A stretch of 6,080 nucleotides of DNA from Bacillota bacterium (lineage in GTDB: Bacteria; Bacillota; Clostridia; DSM-8532), in NCBI GenBank assembly GCA_023446675.1, contig JAEXPO010000531.1:1-6080 (forward strand). The letters run 5' to 3'. Below are positions 4,464 to 6,080 of the stretch, in pieces. The notes under the pieces are model-generated. The model searched no databases. It had not been told where the DNA came from and saw only the letters and a list, made by a program, of their open reading frames with translations. Made by a program: the position numbers and the translations under genes. Each line of letters opens with the position of its first letter. The first letter of the stretch is position 1.

Positions 4464-5705
4464 TCAGCGCAAATCAGGCGTTTCAGGCTTGTAGGCTTCA
4501 CTTGCGGGGCTGTCCTTTATGACAAGGAGGTACTGGTTTTTTTGGGCCTCTCCGTTTTCAACAAAAGGGCTCCCCTCCCTGTCCAGTCGGTAAAGCATAA
4601 TGTTTCCCGATGCCTTTTCTGAGGCCCTGACCACAGCGGCTCCGGCTTCCGATGAGGCTTCCTTGCTCTTACCGCTTTGAGAGTCTCTGTAAAAGCTATG
4701 GATATACTGGGTTGTAAGGACCGCAATTTTGCCTTTTCCTGTTTCCCATTCCCTGTTAAGATATTGGGCCAGGGTGTATTCCGGGTCTTCTCCTTCATAA
4801 GTCAGCGCCGTATGGAAGGAGCCGAAAATGCCCATTGCTTTTTCAACGCCGTACGCCTCATACCGTGCTTTAAAATTTTCTATGAGATAGTCCTCCCTGA
4901 GCGTATTAAATTGCTTGGATTCATAGCATTCCAGCCCTTGCTCTATGCTTTCCACAGCCTTTTTGAAGTTGTCAAAGCTTTCACCAAGATAGCTTTTAAA
5001 AGCCTGTTCATTATCGGCAAAGCTTTTCAATAAGGTATCCAGCTTTACAACAGGATATTTGTTGTTGTTTTCAAGAGGTTCAAAGGTTGCTATGACCTCG
5101 GCAATTTCCGCAGGAGCCTTAGTATCGGGCAAAAGCGTATAAAGGTAATAACAGCCTGTGTCCGCCTGATGCTGAATATCCACTCCTGCAAATTTAATCT
5201 GTTCATCCTTGGGAAGCGTTTGATTGTACTCATAGACGCCTTTATAGAAATCGTAGGTATCCTGGTTGTAGGAAAAAGTGCCTGCCAGGCCTGACAGTAT
5301 TTTGTCAATGTAAAGCGTATTCCCTGTTTCAAGATAGAGATTGGCAAGCTGAGCGTCACAAAAGCCTGTCTCAATAAAAACGTAACGAATGTTTTGAGTG
5401 CGGTTAAAATACTTAACCAGATAAAGCTGGGCGTCAAGATTGTAAGCAATGGCGTGGCTCTCACCAATAAGGTAAATGGAATAGGCTTCAAAGCCGGTGT
5501 CCTTGCCCGCAAGGCTGTCTGTTCCGCCATCCGTGTCCAGATCCATCCGGTTTTCGTTAAGATATGCCACAGCCCCGGCGTCCTTTCCTCCCCTGACAAG
5601 AGGAAGGGTGGGATCCCAGTCGGCAGAGCAGCCCCACAGAAGGAGCATTTGCGCCAGGACGAGAAGGCCTGCCAATCCTTTTTTTATCTTTCTGCTTATT
5701 TTCAC
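4464..5705 (-). CDS. Predicted lipoprotein with erythromycin esterase/ChaN-like domain
   Basis: A 413-residue protein begun by GTG. AGGAGGT (5711-5717) lies 5 bases before this codon, whereas the in-frame ATG at 5735 has no such site. The first residues KISRKIKK, then a hydrophobic run and LLLWGC, form a lipoprotein signal with C26 as the lipidated residue, although Trp at -2 is unusual. The domain (about 74-310) shows IYLIGESHA (77-85; E82, H84), VFIETG (E112), FAGVDIQ (D176) and GIFGSFHTA (H298). This is the Glu/His pattern of the erythromycin-esterase / ChaN / TraB-like superfamily, with GESH in place of the GExTH of EreA. A Ser/Ala/Lys-rich stretch (341-368) follows. It probably acts outside the membrane as a hydrolase or metal/ligand-binding protein; macrolide resistance should not be assumed. 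Confidence 0.65.
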   Translation of the reverse strand: MKISRKIKKGLAGLLVLAQMLLLWGCSADWDPTLPLVRGGKDAGAVAYLNENRMDLDTDGGTDSLAGKDTGFEAYSIYLIGESHAIAYNLDAQLYLVKYFNRTQNIRYVFIETGFCDAQLANLYLETGNTLYIDKILSGLAGTFSYNQDTYDFYKGVYEYNQTLPKDEQIKFAGVDIQHQADTGCYYLYTLLPDTKAPAEIAEVIATFEPLENNNKYPVVKLDTLLKSFADNEQAFKSYLGESFDNFKKAVESIEQGLECYESKQFNTLREDYLIENFKARYEAYGVEKAMGIFGSFHTALTYEGEDPEYTLAQYLNREWETGKGKIAVLTTQYIHSFYRDSQSGKSKEASSEAGAAVVRASEKASGNIMLYRLDREGSPFVENGEAQKNQYLLVIKDSPASEAYKPETPDLR

Positions 5706-5710
5706 CGTAT

Positions 5711-5717
5711 ACCTCCT
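5711..5717 (-). promoter_or_regulatory. Ribosome binding site fixing a GTG start
   Basis: A complete AGGAGGT precedes GTG (5705-5703) by 5 bases. Starting there removes ten residues (MKVRCFRRYT) and leaves a normal short basic n-region for the lipoprotein signal. Confidence 0.75.
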
Positions 5718-5793
5718 AAAGCACCGGACTTTCATTTATTTCAAGTCCCAAGCTTCCTTTGGGTATACGCTCCGAAATAAAAAAAGTATGACT

Positions 5794-6080
5794 CTATTCC
5801 TTCAAAAATCGCATTTGAAATTGCTTGGGCGATACTCCCTTATAAAGCCTGAACTGCCTTATAAAGTAGCTGGAGGTGGAAAAGCCCACCGCAAGAGCGA
5901 TTTCAGTTATATTCCCGTTGGATGTGCCTAAAAGCTTCTCCGCTTTCGAGATTCTTACGAAATTTAAATAATCCTTAAAGCTCTTTTTCATAATGCGCAT
6001 AAAGGTGCGGGAAAAGTAGCTGTAGCTCATATGGCATTTTTCAGCCATGGCCCTGGCTGTAATATCCTCCTGGTAATGAG
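5794..6080 (-). CDS. AraC-family transcriptional regulator, C-terminal DNA-binding part (runs off right edge)
   Basis: The open frame continues through the window edge, so only the last 95 residues are seen. They form the complete double helix-turn-helix of an AraC regulator: HYQEDITARAMAEKCHMSYS and YFSRTF make the first HTH, the linker is KDYLNFVRISKAEKLL, and ITEIALAVGFSTSSYFIRQF with GVSPKQF is the second HTH signature. The Met at 6048 lies inside the first helix and is not the start. The effector domain is outside the window, so the ligand is unknown. It ends 88 bases before the lipoprotein gene on the same strand and may control it. A T7 run follows the stop, but I see no stem in front of it. 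Confidence 0.95.
   Translation of the reverse strand, partial: HYQEDITARAMAEKCHMSYSYFSRTFMRIMKKSFKDYLNFVRISKAEKLLGTSNGNITEIALAVGFSTSSYFIRQFRLYKGVSPKQFQMRFLKE

Noticed and set aside
4413..4480. AATCAGGCG occurs twice (4413-4421 and 4472-4480)
   Set aside because: Nine bases only, the second copy is in the lipoprotein coding end, and flanks differ; chance is enough.
5768..5785. T7 run (minus strand) after the AraC gene as a terminator
   Set aside because: No stable stem precedes it; only a 4-base ATAC/GTAT pairing across the run.
5706..5793. Promoter directly before the lipoprotein gene (TATACC or TTGAAA-like words)
   Set aside because: No pair of elements with acceptable spacing; upstream AraC readthrough cannot be excluded.

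Overview
The window looks like chromosome from a low-to-moderate GC Firmicute of the class Clostridia (Lachnospiraceae-like is my guess). The grounds are strong AGGAGG-type ribosome binding sites, a GTG start, a lipoprotein with a Firmicute-style signal, an AraC regulator of the kind common in Clostridia, and tandem Rpn-family nuclease genes. The genus cannot be fixed from this sequence alone.

Layout. Positions 1-53 (minus) are the first codons of an Rpn-family nuclease gene that runs off the left edge. A second, complete Rpn-family gene (188-1033, minus) follows; its first 85 bases nearly duplicate the window's first 85 bases at an offset of 980 bp, so the two genes are tandem paralogues. 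A strand-specific intrinsic terminator (127-162) closes the second gene. Inside that gene a perfect Shine-Dalgarno precedes an in-frame ATG, so a 92-residue C-terminal protein may be made separately. This resembles the intragenic antitoxin arrangement reported for E. coli RpnA/RpnS. Divergent from it, a good sigma-A-type promoter (1204-1233) drives crcB/fluC (fluoride channel, 1302-1685), followed 32 bp later by an Eis-like GNAT acetyltransferase (1718-2851). That acetyltransferase appears to have lost a conserved internal segment in frame. A 51-base inverted repeat without a U-tract lies just after it.

Next is a stand-alone sugar phosphate isomerase/epimerase-like TIM-barrel gene (3069-3878, plus). 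It converges on ppnP (3965-4276, minus) across a strong GC-rich hairpin. Upstream of ppnP on the same strand lie a predicted lipoprotein with an EreA/ChaN-like GESH domain (4464-5705, GTG start) and the DNA-binding half of an AraC-family regulator (5794 to beyond the right edge).

How the genes relate. crcB and the GNAT gene look like one operon. The AraC, lipoprotein and ppnP genes are co-oriented, but no shared function is evident. The most interesting feature is the Rpn locus: tandem nuclease paralogues, an embedded small ORF, a 12-bp in-frame repeat in the C-terminal part, and upstream control regions that diverge sharply at one point. No gene-free stretch exceeds 300 bases; the largest gap is 1034-1301.
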